This document shows, one piece after another, positions 11,030 to 22,854 of a stretch of DNA of 64,000 bases. Position 1 is the stretch's first letter, and every line of letters starts with the position of its first letter. The translations under genes were made by a program, and so were the position numbers. The notes below the pieces were generated by a model. That model saw nothing but the letters and a program-made list of their open reading frames with translations. It was not told the DNA's origin and searched no databases. This DNA comes from Sepioteuthis lessoniana (taxonomy: Eukaryota; Mollusca; Cephalopoda; Myopsida; Loliginidae): contig OY757912.1 in the NCBI GenBank assembly GCA_963585895.1, forward strand, positions 86,253,599-86,317,598. The letters run 5' to 3'.

Positions 11030-11771
11030 TTGCTCAGTCGACTGGGGTTATAGAATACACAGACTGCATCTCTGCAGAGGGGTAAGACCCCCTCCCCAAC
11101 GAATGTCCTGATATGACACTAAACAGTCTGATGGTGACGTCCCAGTAATGCTGGGGCCTTGGGGAATACGGAGCACCCCTTCATTACCATTGCTCCCAGA
11201 TCCACTCTGGCCCGGCGTAGTAGCAACTGATAGGGCCCTATCTATGAGTTAAATAGAGATAACGGCATACTTATGCTAAACTGAATATCTTGAAATAGAA
11301 ATGTTTTTTTGACAATTGAACCGTGCTTACATTTGAACTGAGTGGTTGTACTAATCTGAATAATTTCAAATAGAACTGTTTTTTGACATTGAAACTGTAT
11401 TTATACCAAACTATATTGTTTAACATAGAATTGTTCTGACATGTAACTGTGTGTAAACAAAATCTGTACTTTTACTAAACTGAATTAGCTGAAGTAGAAT
11501 TGCTTGACTAAACTGAATTGCTCGAAATAGAAATGTTTTTTTACAATTAAACTGTACTCACATTTAAACTGTGTGCTTTTGCTAAACTGAATTGTTTTAA
11601 ATTAAACTATTATGTATAACTGCTTGAATAGTTTGAAATAGAAATGTGTACTCATGCTAAACTGAATTGTTTTAAATAGAAGTGATTATTTACATAAAAA
11701 TGGATTTGGCGTTAAATAACCTAGAAAGGTTGATATGCCATAAAACCCAACAAACCAAACCAAACCAGACC
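11030..11771 (+). mobile_element. Family D, complete copy bounded by 12-bp TSD
   Basis: The flanks aggatttgacca (11018-11029) and aggatttgacca (11772-11783) are a perfect target-site duplication, so both ends of this element are defined. It begins ttgctcagtcgactgggg. Next come tagaatacacagactgcatc and the ctgatggtgacgtcccagt and ccactctggcccg blocks. Then follow about six degenerate modules of 55-65 bp containing ctaaactgaattg and aatagaa. The 3' end is the hairpin ggcgttaaataacc / ggttgatatgcc plus (aacc)n. No coding frame is present. The TSD length and the tail fit mobilisation by a LINE. The head is not tRNA-like. Confidence 0.8.
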
Positions 11772-11783
11772 AGGATTTGACCA

Positions 11784-12984
11784 GCAAGTAATGGCAATTG
11801 AGGGGTAATTGACTCTTTCAAAATCTTCAGAACAGAAGCTTCACAATTAGTTGCAGGTCTGACCCCTTTGTCAAAGGTTATAGGCGGCGTATTCTAAGAC
11901 CTGCCATTATGGCGATAAAAAAAAGTGCTACAAAATTTGGCCCAAGGCTGAAAGTTATGAGTATGTTGTGATGATCTAACACACAACAATGTATGATTTA
12001 GTCAACGAGAAAATCTTGCTTGTCGTTAATTCACAACAAATTAATCGACAGTGTAAAGTACTCTTACTCGAGACTGTTATCGTCAAATGCAAATTATTAG
12101 ATACTCTAGTAATATGACATCCAGTCCTAAAACCACATGGTAAAATAAAAAAGGAACAACAGGAAGAAAATGTGGGGCAGCTGAAATAAAACGAATGAGC
12201 GTGAAGGTTAGGTTTGTACGGGGAACCTTGCCAAAAGCAACAAAATGAAAATTGAATGAATTAGTTAATAGAGCAAACAATGTGACAGCTCAGAGAGTTG
12301 CCGAACTGCCACCAGATAGAATATAAAAGAGGATAAATATTTGTTTAGATTTGCAGTCGCTTAGTCGCCAGTCATAATTATCCGGTATATGATATAGATA
12401 TAAAATTTACTTTACCCAAGTTGACTGAAATATGAATATGCCATGGATTAATCACAAATGTTAGATAAAAGAAATAATCGTTAAAGCGAAAAGTTCATAT
12501 TTCTTACGTAAATTCTGCTAATGTTTCACTTAAAAAAAATAATGGCGTTCGCTTCAAACATTGAAATATTAACATATAAGAATTTACGAGGAGGTTCGAG
12601 AAATTTCTTTACAAAGGGGTTTAGTACATTATGAAGGATCGTTGAATATTTATATTTTTTCGTTAAAATCTGACCTCAGTAGAAGGAAATATGAATATGT
12701 CTGACTTTGACTGAGTTAAAGCTTAGAAATTTCAAAAGAATAGCAATTTTAAAAAATACTTTTGTTTGTGAGCTGCTGATAGTTGTTTTTTTCTTAAAAG
12801 AATACCAGGCCAAATCTTTGACAGAAATACCATGGGTCTGGTATTGCTACATTATACAATCCATGAAAAATGTCAAAAACGAATCAGCGGGGGAATGAGA
12901 TAAAAGATGTGAGCGTAATGATCAGTAGGTGCTCGCTTGATAGTGATAAAATTGGTATTCTCTTAAGGAATCCTAACAAAAATA
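11784..12984. other. Unannotated stretch
   Basis: I see nothing recognisable. The open frames at 12083-12280 (minus) and 12707-12898 (plus) show no known domain. Confidence 0.4.
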
Positions 12985-13404
12985 GAAAACCTCGATAAGA
13001 AATGAGGATAGAAGGACAAATATAGAAACTGCGTCAACAAGCCGAAGAGAGAAGAGAAAAAAACCGCAAGACTCCACTGGAATAAAAAGACCAAATCAAA
13101 AGAAGATACAGATTTGGAAATAAAACTAGAAGAAAATAGTTCAGAAGATACTGGTGCAAGAAAGAAAACTTAAAAGATACTGTGACAGGGTCAAACAAAA
13201 CAGGACAGTAAAAAAAAAACGACTGTAAAGTTTACAAACACGTTGGTGGAGAATGCACAAGGACAAATCAACAACCGCATACAAAGGAAAGAAAACAATT
13301 TTAGAGTAAAATATTGGGAAAAAAGAACACAACAGAAAGGCTGAATCGATAATAAAATATGGAAAAAGAATTAAAAGAACTCCAAAAAGGCCTTGAGGCG
13401 TATA
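12985..13404 (+). mobile_element. LINE-R copy, segment upstream of RT domain
   Basis: Translated in shifting frames, it resembles the basic, coiled region upstream of the RT domain of the LINE-R family (ERKLKRYCDRVKQNR, then NIGKKEHNRKAES). The same family's RT segment resumes at 13,965. The order and orientation support one LINE copy spanning 12,985-18,430 and interrupted by later insertions. It is decayed by stops and frameshifts. Confidence 0.5.
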
Positions 13405-13655
13405 TACAGGATGTCTCAAAATAGATGTAAACCATTATTAAGATAATGATTTATTACTGAGACAAGCACAATAGCGGTCATTTGGAACACCTCCGTTGAA
13501 AAATTGCATCCTTTGAACTCGAGACATCAAATCAATGTTTCTTTTAAATTGCTATTATATCAGCTTTCAGCATATGAATCCTTTTTGGAGTTTTTTGTCT
13601 AAGTAATACGTAATTATCATATTAATGGGTTGCATCTATTTTGAAACAGTTTTCA
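13405..13655. mobile_element. MITE-like element with inverted ends
   Basis: The left end, caggatgtctcaaaatagat at 13407, and the right end near 13625-13650 are about 50-bp imperfect inverted repeats sharing tttcaaaatagatgc. A TA precedes the left end. The 250-bp interior is non-coding. A TA flank and a cagg-type start fit a Tc1/mariner-derived MITE, but the right terminus is not sharply defined. Confidence 0.4.
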
Positions 13656-13669
13656 AAGATTTTGTCTCC

Positions 13670-13785
13670 TAATAAGTAAGTAAACTTGGTGACTGTTGTC
13701 GAGGGTAACCCGAATGCTCCCTTTTCAATAGTTACTACACCGAGGTGTAGAGGAGGGCGCTACTCCATCCCCTGTAAATAAGAAG
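13670..13785 (-). mobile_element. SINE B, 3' fragment
   Basis: It carries only the last part of SINE B on the minus strand: the tagtaactattgaaaaggga block and its ctttactta-type end. It sits between the two halves of the LINE-R copy. Confidence 0.7.
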
Positions 13786-13964
13786 TGACGCAAAATATTT
13801 TTATCTTGTCCAAGGTATTGGGATTGAGGATTAATAGTTGTTATTTTATACTATTTTCAAATCTGAAATAAAAAAGAACACAATATTATTATTAGGAGAG
13901 TTATTAGCTGTCACTTGGGTCCCATGTATGATGATATATCCTATATATCTAAACGTTCAAGAAG

Positions 13965-14345
13965 GTACCAAATTTAAAAATGCCAGGCCATGATGGCATT
14001 CATAGTTTCTGATTCAAAAGACTCACGTTCTCCCACGACAGATTGGCTCTTCAACAGTGTAAATGCCTAGATGAAACAGGTATACTCGAAGGGATGACCA
14101 AGAGGAAAACTACCATGATCTAGAAAGACCCCGATCCCCCCCCCAAAAAAGAAACTATCTCCAGCAAGTATAGATCGATAACGTGTTTACTTATGAAGTT
14201 GACAATCCTGATTGTACAGAATAAAGAAGAGATCTATCAAGCTTTTGGATACCGAGGACTATTTCCGGAAGAACAGAAAGGGCGCAGTCAAGTTAGAACC
14301 CCCCCCCAAAAAAAAACCCCAGGTTTCTTTCTATATACAGATCAA
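13965..14345 (+). mobile_element. LINE-R copy, reverse transcriptase fingers
   Basis: Stepwise translation gives PGHDGIHGFWFKRL, LALQQCKCLDETG, a YRSITCLLMKLTI motif and LFPEEQKGRSQVR. These are the successive N-terminal RT motifs of a non-LTR retrotransposon. Two poly-C/poly-A tracts (about 14138 and 14300) coincide with frameshifts. The copy is not functional. Confidence 0.65.
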
Positions 14346-14425
14346 CACATCTTTGGTTTGGTTTGGTTTTTCGTTTAATGGCATATCAACCTGTTCATCT
14401 TATACAGAACAGCACATTGCCAAAA
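14346..14425 (-). mobile_element. SINE C/D 3' tail fragment inside LINE-R
   Basis: The minus strand carries the (aacc)n tail and ggttgatatgccattaaa hairpin end plus a short adjacent block with ctgttctgtata. It lies between two parts of the LINE RT domain. Confidence 0.6.
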
Positions 14426-14429
14426 TAGA

Positions 14430-14690
14430 TAAAAATTAGGGGAAAATTGTTGCCACGTAATTTATAGATAGCAAAAAGGCAATCGACATTATATCACAAA
14501 CTTAGATAATAGAATATTTGAAAATGTTCGAAATATCTGAGTATGTCATAAATTTTCTCATCGTAGCCATGGATAACTTGAGATTAGCACTAGCAAGAGA
14601 AGGACAACCACTAACCGAGGTAAAGATCCAAATAGACACCTGTAATATGAATAGGGACTCAAGTCGATTGTTTTTTAAGGAAGTTGTTTC
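14430..14690 (+). mobile_element. LINE-R copy, RT palm region
   Basis: The translation shows a DSKKAIDII block, corresponding to the D.KKA.D motif with the first catalytic aspartate. Downstream come IIEYLKMFEISEYVINFL, MDNLRLALAREG and VKIQIDTC. The FADD-type box with the catalytic aspartate pair was not found in the following sequence. Confidence 0.6.
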
Positions 14691-15079
14691 CTAGCAAGAT
14701 TTCAGGTCAACCAGACGACAGCTAAAAAAGGGGGACATATATGACAAAAGGATTCGAGACAGTAGGGAGGAGAGAGAGAGAGGGGGGGCAGGAACTATGA
14801 ACAGATGGAAAACGAATAGGAAAGTGAAGAGCAGGTTTCCTCAAGTCCTGGTCGGGATAAGAGTGAGCACCTGAGCTGAAAATAGAAATTTATAAGCAGC
14901 AAATCGGCTTTGATTGGCTGGAGGAAACTCGGGCAAAGTGGCCGTTGAAGTGAGGGCAGGATGGAAAACAGCAAAGAAAAGTTAGTTGGAGATCATCGAC
15001 GGAGATGTGAGGACGGGATGAAAATTACGGCACCTATTTTTGTGGGAGTTTCGCGAAGGGGATCCACACCCAAGAAAAT
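14691..15079. other. Unidentified segment within the LINE-R copy
   Basis: No LINE-R protein blocks are recognised here. There is a purine-rich (GA)n/(G)n tract at about 14768-14790. It may be diverged LINE sequence or a separate insertion. Confidence 0.4.
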
Positions 15080-15321
15080 AAGGGAGTTCCCCAGATGAAC
15101 AAGAAACCAAAACTAAATTCTTCTGCAGAAATCTAATCTAAGGGAACAATACTTGGTCAGTCTCTTTTATAAGATATATTGAACCCTTCTTAAATCAGAG
15201 AAAGAAGGAACTCAGACAGATGGATCAAATACGAGAAAAGTGATGAAGATGCACACGACATTATACCCGAGAGATGTATAGTCAAGAAAAAAAATTCCTC
15301 AGCATTGACGATTGCTTTGAT
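15080..15321 (+). mobile_element. LINE-R copy, post-RT segment
   Basis: It contains RKVMKMHTTLYPREM-like and SIDDCFD blocks that belong to the region between RT and the C-terminal domain. The SIDDCFD codons (15301-15321) form the target site that is duplicated by the SINE insertions that follow. Confidence 0.6.
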
Positions 15322-15615
15322 CCTATTTACCCAACCCCTCCGCTCGGGCAGGATATGACACAAGGTCAATTTTTAAGCGGAGTTTAACAGGTTTCAATTC
15401 AGAGTTTTCCTTCTCCTAGACTAGTTGTCTCACCAAGGCTGAGGAACCTAGTCTGTCCTACTATTTACCCATAGCTGGAGGGAGAATACTTGGATTCATA
15501 CCTTTCCCAAGGGTATTAGTGTTATGTGAAATGCAATCAGTCTCGTCCAGAACTTGAACTCGAGTCACCGTGTCCAATTCCTGCGACGAGAACAATTACA
15601 CCACGGGCACCTCCA
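15322..15615 (-). mobile_element. SINE A, full length (tandem copy 1)
   Basis: This is a 294-bp minus-strand element with head (gaggtgcccgtggtgtaatt), B-box-like gagttcaagttctgg, core, middle and 3' end. It is flanked by the 17-bp duplication ttgacgattgctttgat at 15305-15321 and 15616-15632. The duplicated target is LINE-R coding sequence, so the SINE is younger than that LINE copy. Confidence 0.9.
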
Positions 15616-15632
15616 TTGACGATTGCTTTGAT

Positions 15633-15926
15633 ACTATTTACCAACCCCTCCGCTCGGGCAGGATATGACACAAGGTCAATTTTTAAGTGGAGTTAAACAG
15701 GTTTGAATTCAGAGTTTTCCTTCTCCTAGACTAGTTGCCTCACCAAGGCTGAAGAACCTAGTCTGTCCTACTATTTACCCATAGCTGGAGGGAGAATAAT
15801 TGGATTCATACCTTCCCCAAGGGTATTAGTGCTATGTGAAATGCAATCAGTATCGTCCAGGATTTGAACTCGTATCGCCGTGTTCATTTCCTACGGCGAT
15901 AACGACTACACCACGGGCACCTCCAC
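15633..15926 (-). mobile_element. SINE A, full length (tandem copy 2)
   Basis: This second 294-bp SINE A has the same orientation and is bounded by the same 17-mer at 15616-15632 and 15927-15943. The three target copies are spaced exactly 311 bp apart, so SINE plus TSD is repeated as a unit. Point differences between the copies show that the event is not brand-new. It could reflect tandem duplication by unequal exchange, or a second insertion at the same site. Confidence 0.9.
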
Positions 15927-16510
15927 TTGACGATTGCTTTGATGCAATAATTGAAAGACTCAAGTAATACTCTAGAAAGAGTAAAGAAAGGCTCACTACA
16001 GCAGCCAGTAACAGCAATATAAACTGCAATATCATAAAGTCAAACCAAAACAAGGACAAAAAAATCTAGAAAGCAAAAATGGCGTAAAAAATGGTATGTT
16101 TATCGCTTAATGTTAAGCGATAAACACAAGATATTACACATGAAATGACAAAGAGGAGCAAAACCTAAGAGAAAAACAGAATCCTTTTTAATAGCAGTAC
16201 AAAATAGTGCCATAAGGAATAATTATGTCAATATAAAAATTGGGAAAACGCAGAAGAATTGTCAATGTGGTGACAGATATGATACAGTTAATTACATAAG
16301 CGAACACAGAAAACTGACACAAAAGAAGTATGAAACTTAGCACTATTTAGAATGAAAGGTGATCTACTGGGAATTATACAAGAGATTAAAACTTGAATAT
16401 GTTGACATATGGTATGTGTGCAAACTAGAATCGATTCACGGAGATGAGACGCTTAAAATCATCTGTGACTTTGAGATACTAACGGATCACCTAATCCCAA
16501 CCCGAAGATA
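15927..16510 (+). mobile_element. LINE-R copy, C-terminal region with zinc-knuckle
   Basis: It continues the LINE frame directly after the SINE pair (AIIERLK). Later blocks are RNNYVNIKIGKTQKNCQCGDRYDT, matching the CxxC...H...C knuckle, then VIYWELYKRLKLEY and CDFEILTDHLIPTRR. The last leads into the PD...D nuclease-like segment that resumes at about 18,095. The strand break at 16,510 marks a further insertion. Confidence 0.65.
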
Positions 16511-16933
16511 GTGTTAATTATATGGAAGACACTGGCTACAGATTTTTTTGCGGAGGTGGGTGGGTTAAAGAAATGCAAGGGGCAATGGGAAAGCTCTTAA
16601 ATGTTTCGTCTTCTATAGAGATATACAGGTGTTTTTTTTCTAGTGTTTTCTATTTTTTTAATTCATTCATTTTAAAACCACACCCTTTCCTCCCTCTGTC
16701 TCACCATCTAACACAAAATCCTCAAGTCATTCCATTCTTTCAATAACTTTGGTTTTCAAACACTCTGCAGTATTTCAAAAAGTACCTCGTTTTTCACGGT
16801 TCAGGTGTAAACTAGCATTCAGATTAATAGTTTTTTTTATTTAAATCACAGAAAATTTTCAGCAAAGATTTTACACATAACAAAATCTAAATCATGCGTT
16901 TAAAGTAACAGTATAGAAAAAAAAAGACAAAAG
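16511..16933. other. Unidentified insert segment
   Basis: This lies between LINE-R sequence and an RTE fragment. It contains a T-rich stretch at 16,628-16,670 and a 74-codon frame without known domains. It probably belongs to the material inserted into the LINE-R copy. Confidence 0.4.
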
Positions 16934-18068
16934 CTAACGGACCCGTTTGTTGACCAGTTCAAAACACAGCAGCTGAGGCAACACTATCATTTGTCGACTT
17001 CACCAAGGCATTTGTCTCCTGACACAGAGGGAAATGGAGCAAATACTTATCGCCTACGACCTCTCCAAAGAAACCGTCACAGCCATAATGATACTACATA
17101 AAAACACGAAAGTAAGAATCCGCTCAGCAGATGGAGGCACAGACTACTTCGACATTGTAGCAGGTGTGCTACAAGGAGATACATTAACCCCTTGCCTGTT
17201 AATTATCTGCCTAGACTACGTGCTTAAATCATCTATAGATTTAATGACAAAACGGCTTCAAGCTTGCAAAGGAAAAGAAAATACCCAGTACAATCCATTA
17301 CGGACGCGGACTACTTCGATGAAAAAGCTCTTCCGGCAAATTCCTCCGCCTTAGCAGAATCCCTGGTACATAGTCTGGAATGAGAAGCAGGTGACGTAAG
17401 TCTCCATGTCAACACGGACAAGACAGAATACATGTGCTTTAATCAAAGAGGTGACATTTCCACACTAAAAGGTGGTCCTCTGAAACTATAGGAAAAGTTC
17501 ACCTACCTCGGAAACAGAGTCTCATCAACCGAAAATGACATTAACACGCGACTAGTAAAGGCATGGGTAGCTACGATAGGCTATCGGTCATATGGAAATC
17601 AGACCTGACCGATAAAATAAAACACAGTTTTTTGCCAAGTAGCAATCGTATCAATACTTCTATATGGATGCACTACATGGACGCTAACTAAACATATGGA
17701 CAAAAAAAAGTGACAGCAATTACAGAAGAATACTGTGAGCTGTACTGAATAAGTCCTGGAGGCAACATCACACAAAACAGCAGCTGTACGGCCACCTACG
17801 ACCCACCATGAAAACTATCCAAGTTAGACGAACCAGACATGCGGGACACTGCTGCAGAAGTAAGGACGAACTCAAGCGATAAACTCTTGTAGACTCCATC
17901 ACATGGACGAGCAAAGGTTAGACAACCATCTAGAACCTATCTACAACAGCTCTGTGCCGATACTGGATGTAGCCTGGAGGACTAGCCGATAATGATGGAA
18001 GATGGTATCGGGTGGCAGAAGAGGGTCAAGGAAAACCGTGCTACCAGCGTGACATGATGACGATGACA
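16934..18068 (+). mobile_element. RTE-type LINE fragment, RT domain to 3' end, decayed
   Basis: The blocks in order are FVDFTKAF (first catalytic Asp), EQILIAYDLSKETVTAIM, VLQGDTLTPCLLIICLDYVL, a damaged DADY box where the DD motif would be, LHVNTDKTEYMC, KFTYLGNRVSS, VSILLYGCTTWTLTK and the HDDDD-like (ATG)n end at about 18,050-18,068. Many stops and frameshifts are present. It is the longest RTE copy here and sits between two parts of LINE-R. Confidence 0.8.
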
Positions 18069-18094
18069 AGGAAGACAATAACTTATAAGCTGGT

Positions 18095-18430
18095 GTATTT
18101 AAATGTGCCCGAGCACCCCTGAGGGAAATACAAAAAAGGGGGACAGGTAGAGAAATACCAGAACTTTTCTAGAAAGCTTAAAAAGCTAAGGAACATGAAG
18201 GTGAAAGCGTTTCCTATCATAGTAGGAGTTCTGGAACAGTCCCCACCAAAAAACTGGAAAAGAGAAAAGGGAAACTGTAGATTAGTGAAAATACTGAAAC
18301 CATCTAAATTACAGAACTACTAAAATTGGCTACAATACTTATTAGAGTTCAAGAGACCTGAGAAGACTTGCTGCCACTCTGTCTCTATTGAAAAACCCTC
18401 ATTTAGAGTAATTGTGAAAAAATCCACGTA
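18095..18430 (+). mobile_element. LINE-R copy, 3' end
   Basis: Translation gives VEKYQNFSRKLKKLRNMKVKAFPIIVGVLE, which matches the conserved KYLDLARELKKLWNMKV...PIVIGALG C-terminal end of LINE-R. Further 3' sequence ends near ctgtctctattgaaaaaccc. It completes the element whose 5' side ends at 16,510. Confidence 0.65.
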
Positions 18431-19202
18431 AATCGTTTTCTGCTGCAAAGAGCGAGCAATCAAGTATTTTTTTTTTACTGAAATCTTCTTAAAAAGTAAC
18501 TTGTGCTGTACTTTGCATACAGTAGACTTGAAAAATAAACACAATTTCATCGAATTGTTTTTTCACGGGGGAATTGTGCAAATGTATCTCACGTATTTAT
18601 TTCGGTATATGTGCCCGCGAACAAAGGAATAAACAGTGCTATCTTGGTTTTGTTTGTATTAATAGGAGAACAGCACAGCAGTTGTTGATACTGCTAAAAT
18701 CCTGGGGTGTCCAGTTATTGCACGTGTGCGATAATACTGTGAAAAACATGGAGGGGGCACTGAAAGATAAATACAATACACTTGACCTTGGGAGCCTGCT
18801 GTAGAGTGATGATTCGTAAGCTAATATCGCAAACCTTAGTTTGTGTAAGAAGTTAGTACCCCGCCATCGTCATCTGCTATGAGACAAAGCTAACATTTGT
18901 AAGTAAAAGTGGAAGATGATCTTAGGATTCTGAGACAAAACTAGGCTGTTTTTAACTGGTATTTAAGGTCTATGTTTGTACCAGAAATCTGAGTGACTTG
19001 ATCTTAATGGTTTTTGCTTTAAAACGAGCGTACTTATTGAAATAAATAAGTGCTATCTTATATTATAATTTACTAGACTTTGATCAACCTAGACTGATTC
19101 AGAAAATCACACAAGGATCTTAGACGAAAAGAGTACCCTAAAATATGCTCACTGTGTACCCTGCGGAAGAGCAAGATCCACAACCAAATAAAAATAAATA
19201 AA
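18431..19202. other. Unannotated stretch
   Basis: The 76-codon frames at 18320-18550 (minus) and 18574-18804 (plus) have no recognisable domain. No repeat is identified. Confidence 0.4.
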
Positions 19203-19500
19203 TTGGTGTCCAGAGTAAGACACTTAATTTCATCTGTTGGTGAAGCTCTATATCTGGAGATCTGAGGAGAGTAGAGTTTCACTTTATTACTGTTACTCCC
19301 ACGTCCACTCTGACCCGGAGTGGTAGTACCTGTAGGGGTTTCATCTAAGGGTCAAACAAACCTGTATTTAAAAACTCTTAAAAACCATTACGCAAAAAAT
19401 GTATATAAGAACATCCAATGAATGCGGTTTCCATAGCTGTAGGCTTAAAATAACCCTAGACAGGGGAACATACTGTTGGAATTATTCAGTCAATCAGACA
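19203..19500 (+). mobile_element. Family D2 element
   Basis: It shows the D head block (ccactctgacccggagtgg, then gggtttcatctaagggtca) followed by the D2-specific segment gtatataagaacatccaatg, ggcttaaaataaccctagac and a tail near caatcag. It is 5'-truncated. Confidence 0.65.
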
Positions 19501-20205
<705 letters not shown>

Positions 20206-20724
20206 TTCAAAATAAGAAATGAAAGTCTTAGGATAATAATAAAGTAACCCTCTCTTGGCGGAACTAAAATTTGATGGATTGAAAAACTTGGAATTTAATG
20301 ACTATGCACCAGGCTATAAACCTCGAGGACAACAACAAATCATATGACATATATAAAAAAATGTCAGAACTCATCAATATCCAGAAGAGGAAACGGATAT
20401 TTTAATGAGATAGAAAGCGTCATTTTTGACAGGGAAGCGAGTTCATTGATGTGGTTCTATCTATCAAATATATCTTTTGTTTGTCATTGTTCAACTCAAG
20501 GACGACTGGCCTTATAAAGACCAAATTTTCTGTAGTTACTAAAGGGAAAATCTAATGTGTTTATATTAGTTATTAAATTCTGTAAAACATTTCTAAAGCT
20601 TTTAGTAAGGGCTTCAATTTACAATGTAACTTGAATGTTCAGCTGATTCTTCCATATGTTTATATTTATTGTTATTAATCTCCACACATTCCGGTCTGCT
20701 ATACTCATCTTCGTTGCTATATTC

Positions 20725-20962
20725 ACAAAATTTGGCTTCCATGTGAACGAACAAGAAGGAGCTAACTCCACTCTATGCAGTAAGCCTCTGAAATTAGTAA
20801 ACCAATTCACCAATCTTGTCAGCAAAGGATATGAACATACCCCTAGCAAATGTATGAACTGCAATAGACAAGTTATGGTTCATATGGAAATCTGATCCAT
20901 CCAATAAAATGGGATTTCTTCCGAGCTGTGGCTGTGTCCGTCTCCCTATTACTGTATAGCTT
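20725..20962 (+). mobile_element. RTE-type LINE fragment, strongly decayed
   Basis: The blocks FGFHVNEQEG, KPLKLVNQFTNLVS and VHMEI followed by SELWLCPSPYYCIAY-like sequence match the post-RT region of the other RTE copies (LHVN.DK; KLVDKFTYLGSS; IIWKSD; VSILLYG). It ends exactly where a SINE C begins. Confidence 0.55.
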
Positions 20963-20963
20963 A

Positions 20964-21140
20964 TTGTGGTTTATTTAATACCAAAGCTATCCTTGTAAAA
21001 ATAGTAGCAGTACTATTAAAGCCATAGTTAGAAGGGTGAGGGGGTTTATATCTTTTCCAAGAGTATTAGTCTGAATGTGAAAGTATTACGGAGATTGGAT
21101 TTCTAATTCGCAGTCAAACACGTTAGGGAATCACCTCGTA
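20964..21140 (-). mobile_element. SINE C, minus strand
   Basis: It contains the cactactgttctt-equivalent block, the aaacccccctcacccttctaa core region, tattcttggaaaagatata and a head with cgaattagaaatcc (B-box position). The 3' hairpin tail is truncated at the RTE junction. Confidence 0.65.
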
Positions 21141-21827
21141 ATCTTCCGTAAATTTTTAGCTTTTTTTTTTTCAATTTTGGAGGAAGGTTGTTTTAATTCC
21201 ATCGTCCATGCCTTGGAGGTATCTTGCATGGTTCACTTTTTGTCCTTTTCACCGCTATTGGATCCGAGACAAGTGACTGAACATGCGACTTGCACTTGGT
21301 AGTCTGCAAGACTATTTGACTTGACGTTTTAATCCTCTCCGCTATGTGTCCAAACTACCTTGTGGAGAATGTGAGTTCAATCTCTAGTCCCGGTTTCAAT
21401 AGCGAGGAAAAAGGCAAAATGTAGATACTGCGAAAAAACTTACAAGTCATGGATGATGGAATGAGAATTACCGGAAGGTTCGACAAAAGTAACTCGAAAA
21501 ATGCTAGATTCTTAAATTTTGTTTCTCAAGTTTGCCAAAGTGAATCCTTATCTTTCTTTTTACCGTATAAATTAGATATCGGACTGGAATTTTTATTGCC
21601 TAAAAATAATATTTATACCCTTTTTAAAAAATCTTTCTGTGTTTACATTTGAAGTAAGAGCAATTAAAACCAGATGGGCATAAACGTCAACTTTTCAATA
21701 GCGTTTATGAACTCATATATTGTATTTAAAATATGATACCCAATAAGAAATAGATTTCTCAAATATGAGGGTACTTTAAATGTCTTTAAAATGTCTCTAG
21801 TCATTCAATTCGGATTAGTTTTGATTC
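21141..21827. other. Unannotated stretch
   Basis: The 67-codon frame at 21449-21652 has no known domain. I recognise nothing else. Confidence 0.4.
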
Positions 21828-22035
21828 GTAGGCGCTTGTAGCGTAACGGTTATCGTCGTTGGAAGTAGATTCGTCTGCCCGGGTTCAAATCCTGAGTGAA
21901 ACTGTTTGCCATTCACATTGTGCTTATAACCATATGAATTCAATTATTTTTCCCCCCGGCTCTAGGTAAATAGTATATTAAACTGACCTCTTTAACCTTA
22001 GTGTTACAACCGTTCTAGGAGAAGGATTTTCCATA
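21828..22035 (+). mobile_element. SINE A, 3'-truncated
   Basis: A well-preserved head (ggcgcttgtagcgtaacggt, with B-box gggttcaaatcctgagtga) is followed by a diverged core and the gttctaggagaaggattttc block. The last third is missing. Confidence 0.75.
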
Positions 22036-22850
22036 CTTACATCCACCATTATAATATTAAAAAAAGATAGAGTTTACTTGTAACGATAACGTTATCCTTT
22101 CTTCAACCGCAAGTCCTCACGATAGCTACCAATGCATATATGTATATAAATGTATATAGAAGGATCAATTTTTGTGAGGCATAGTAGTAAGTTTTACTGA
22201 AGATAATTAAAACAGATGTTTACATGTGTGCTCATTTGTTTATCTGTAATTGACACTCGTTGCTTTCGAGGCCAATTTAAGGCGAGCACATGTTTATGAT
22301 GCGTGCACGTTTCAACTTTGTTGCTTATACGCATGTGCGTAAGTATTAATAGCCCTGAGGCACCCCCACGTCAAAAAAAAAAAAAAAAAAAAAAAAAAAC
22401 AAGAAGAAAAACAAAGAAAAACTGACAAACAGGGTGTTTGGTGGCTGGAGCTTTAAAATCTGATTTGCTCATGCTTTATTTCGAACCTTATGAAACCAGT
22501 TAGTTGTTGAAAAATAACTACATTGTATAGTCTTGTACGATACCATACAAAACTAAAGAACAATATCTTAAAGAAGAATTCTTATTGATATCAATTGCTA
22601 TAAGACCGATAAATATATAGAAATCTTATATCTTGTTATTTCATGCATAAAAATCATTTTAGACCTCTGTACAATTCGGTCTTCCATACTTTCTTTTGTA
22701 ATATACCTAAGTGTTTGTCATGAGTTTTCCTTTGTCAGAATTGTGAGACATTGGTTACCTCAACAGCTCCACCTGTGTATTTGAGTCGTTTAAGTTACCA
22801 GTCTTCCTGTGAGTCACTTGATTAGAGAGATTAAGGCCTAATAAGAAATA
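22036..22850. other. Unannotated stretch with poly(A)
   Basis: The sequence contains a 28-nt A run at about 22,372-22,399 followed by A-rich sequence. No adjacent retroposon body was recognised. Confidence 0.4.
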
Positions 22851-22854
22851 ATGT

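Noticed and set aside
12707-12898. 63-codon frame just upstream of the LINE-R copy as a LINE ORF1
   Set aside because: It has no zinc-knuckle, coiled-coil or other ORF1 feature, and no continuity with the LINE blocks.
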